Assembly: GCF_019417665.1 (NCBI RefSeq)
Contig: NZ_DXUU01000004.1
Location: 1 to 5,953, forward strand
Direction: 5' to 3'
DNA length: 5,953 nucleotides
DNA from: Ruminococcus sp.
Lineage (GTDB): Bacteria; Bacillota; Clostridia; Oscillospirales; Ruminococcaceae
A program made the position numbers and the translations under genes. This document shows, piece after piece, positions 4,918 through 5,953 of this stretch. Below the pieces are notes generated by a model. It was given only the letters and a program-made list of their open reading frames with translations, did not search any database and was not told the origin of the DNA. Each line of letters begins with the position of its first letter. The first letter of the stretch is position 1.

Positions 4918-5953
4918 GGCAAAAAGGATTTTTACCGCCATTTGTGCTGCATCTTTGCTGACTGCCGCACTGCCGATACAGGCGGCTGCGATTTTTGATG
5001 AGGGAGAACCACTTGCAAAAACACTGGAAGAAATGCAGCAGGATTCTGATGTGTATTTTCGACAGAGCTTACCAGGTGTCTATCATTATCTGACAGCAGA
5101 AGAGTTTCGTGCCGTAGACGTGGCGAGAAAAACATATATTATCCAACTGGAAAAGGATGCTTCTCTGCCGGAAGATGCGGCAGAGCAACTTGGAAAAGCT
5201 ATTTATAAGTACAACAGCACAGAATCTGTTGCAGTAGCTGAGGGCGCACCGGAAATGGAGGGATATTACGCCAACAGTGTTTCTCTGGAAGACATGGGAA
5301 ACGGCACATACCAGCTGACGCTTTCCAAGTATCATCGTGCTGATGAAACTGCATTGATCGCCTATTTGCAGACGATTCCCGGCTTTGAATCTGTCTCTTA
5401 TGATGTCGCAGGATATGAAATGACAGCAATCGGCAATCTCGGATATGATTTTTGGGGAAGCCAAACTCACCCCGCTACCGAATATAAGTCGACTACGCTA
5501 CTTGTCCAGACTCTTGAAGGCACATCTCTCAGCATAGATGATTTTGATGCAGCCCTTGGCGTAACCGATGTCATTCCTTATGCAAACAACAATACCGTTT
5601 ATGTGCTGAATGATAACTGTGTTGTCTACGAAGTCAAATTTGATCCAACGCAGTATCATATAATGACCCGCAGTGAAATGCTCCAGTTGGTACAGCGTGT
5701 AGCAGATATGGAACAAGTAGAAGCTGTAGACTTCGCCTGCATGATAAATGACCTTTACTATGGTATGAACGAGCCCATCGACAACGGCGCTATTCCTTAC
5801 ATCACCCGAGGTGACTGCGACGAGAATGAGACCATTGACGCCAATGACGCTTACCTTGCTCTCCGGCACTATGCCGCAGGATCTGTGGGCAGTGCGTCTG
5901 TTCTCTCTGACCGGAATCGTTGTGCCGCAGATATCAACGGAAACGGCAAAGTG
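4910..5953 (+). CDS. Second secreted dockerin protein, paralog of the preceding gene (3' end outside window)
   Basis: The frame stays open for 348 codons to the window edge. The ATG at 4910 follows GAAAGGA (4895-4901) by eight bases and starts a signal peptide (MKKAKR, hydrophobic core, cleavage probably after QAAA near residue 27). It shares with its neighbour the PLAKTLE-x-MQ motif after the signal (residues 34-43), SV-x-LED-x-G-x-G-x-Y-x-LTL (123-138), YLQTIPGF (152-159) and VQT (199-201). The two beta-alpha-beta-beta-alpha-beta units fall at about 74-169 and 194-278. The dockerin starts at about residue 300 and is cut within its second calcium loop. By alignment with the neighbour about 22 residues are missing. 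N-terminal similarity is modest, while the dockerin DNA is almost identical. The function of the N-terminal region is unknown. It is likely co-transcribed with the gene before it. Confidence 0.85.
   Translation, partial: MKKAKRIFTAICAASLLTAALPIQAAAIFDEGEPLAKTLEEMQQDSDVYFRQSLPGVYHYLTAEEFRAVDVARKTYIIQLEKDASLPEDAAEQLGKAIYKYNSTESVAVAEGAPEMEGYYANSVSLEDMGNGTYQLTLSKYHRADETALIAYLQTIPGFESVSYDVAGYEMTAIGNLGYDFWGSQTHPATEYKSTTLLVQTLEGTSLSIDDFDAALGVTDVIPYANNNTVYVLNDNCVVYEVKFDPTQYHIMTRSEMLQLVQRVADMEQVEAVDFACMINDLYYGMNEPIDNGAIPYITRGDCDENETIDANDAYLALRHYAAGSVGSASVLSDRNRCAADINGNGKV
5803..5953 (+). repeat. Near-identical copy of the dockerin-coding DNA at 4651-4801
   Basis: Base-by-base comparison gives five differences in 151 positions (about 97% identity); only one changes an amino acid (Gln to Arg in the first helix). 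Immediately upstream, coding for GAIPY, the two genes diverge again at many third positions, so the similarity has a sharp left boundary. The right boundary is beyond the window. Confidence 0.9.

Overview
The window reads like the chromosome of an anaerobic Firmicute of the Ruminococcus/Clostridia type with a dockerin-based (cellulosome-like) extracellular system. Three of its protein-coding loci end in, or enter, type I dockerin modules with duplicated 12-residue calcium loops. The ribosome binding sites are strong AAGGAGG or GAAAGGA types, and the housekeeping gene is a Gram-positive-style MetG with a C-terminal tRNA-binding domain. The genus is an inference from these traits.

Layout. (1) Bases 1-50 look like the extreme end of an IS5-like insertion sequence: the last 13 codons of a transposase whose stop lies inside the probable terminal inverted repeat. 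(2) Bases 51-1392 are the 3' part of a secreted lectin gene that the element appears to have cut. It encodes one truncated and two complete ricin-B/CBM13-like beta-trefoils, then a dockerin. Two lectin units are tandem copies 441 bp apart with 406 consecutive identical bases. The lectin DNA is about 34% GC with A/T-ending codons, whereas the dockerin DNA is about 60% GC with C-ending codons. (3) A bidirectional hairpin terminator (about 1407-1457) separates this gene from the convergent metG. (4) metG (1480-3432, minus) is complete and has a clear sigma-A-type promoter and a short leader. (5) A 343-bp divergent intergenic region carries the metG promoter, a good rightward promoter (3668-3696), a 14-bp AT palindrome, and a relic of the 3' end of a dockerin gene that now forms the 5' leader of the next gene. 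(6) Two tandem paralogous genes on the plus strand (3776-4888, and 4910 to beyond the window end) encode secreted proteins: signal peptide, an unrecognised N-terminal region that reads as two beta-alpha-beta-beta-alpha-beta units, and a C-terminal dockerin. The paralogs are clearly divergent in the N-terminal region but about 97% identical at DNA level across the dockerin.

How it fits together. The dockerin proteins would be exported and docked to cohesins on a scaffoldin. The lectin protein would have supplied carbohydrate binding to a catalytic domain now outside the window. The two paralogs are probably co-transcribed (21-bp gap, no terminator) and supply a module whose function I cannot name. 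The most interesting part of the window is this expanding array: a 3'-end relic upstream, homogenised dockerins, and a novel-looking double ferredoxin-like module. metG appears to be an unrelated housekeeping neighbour.
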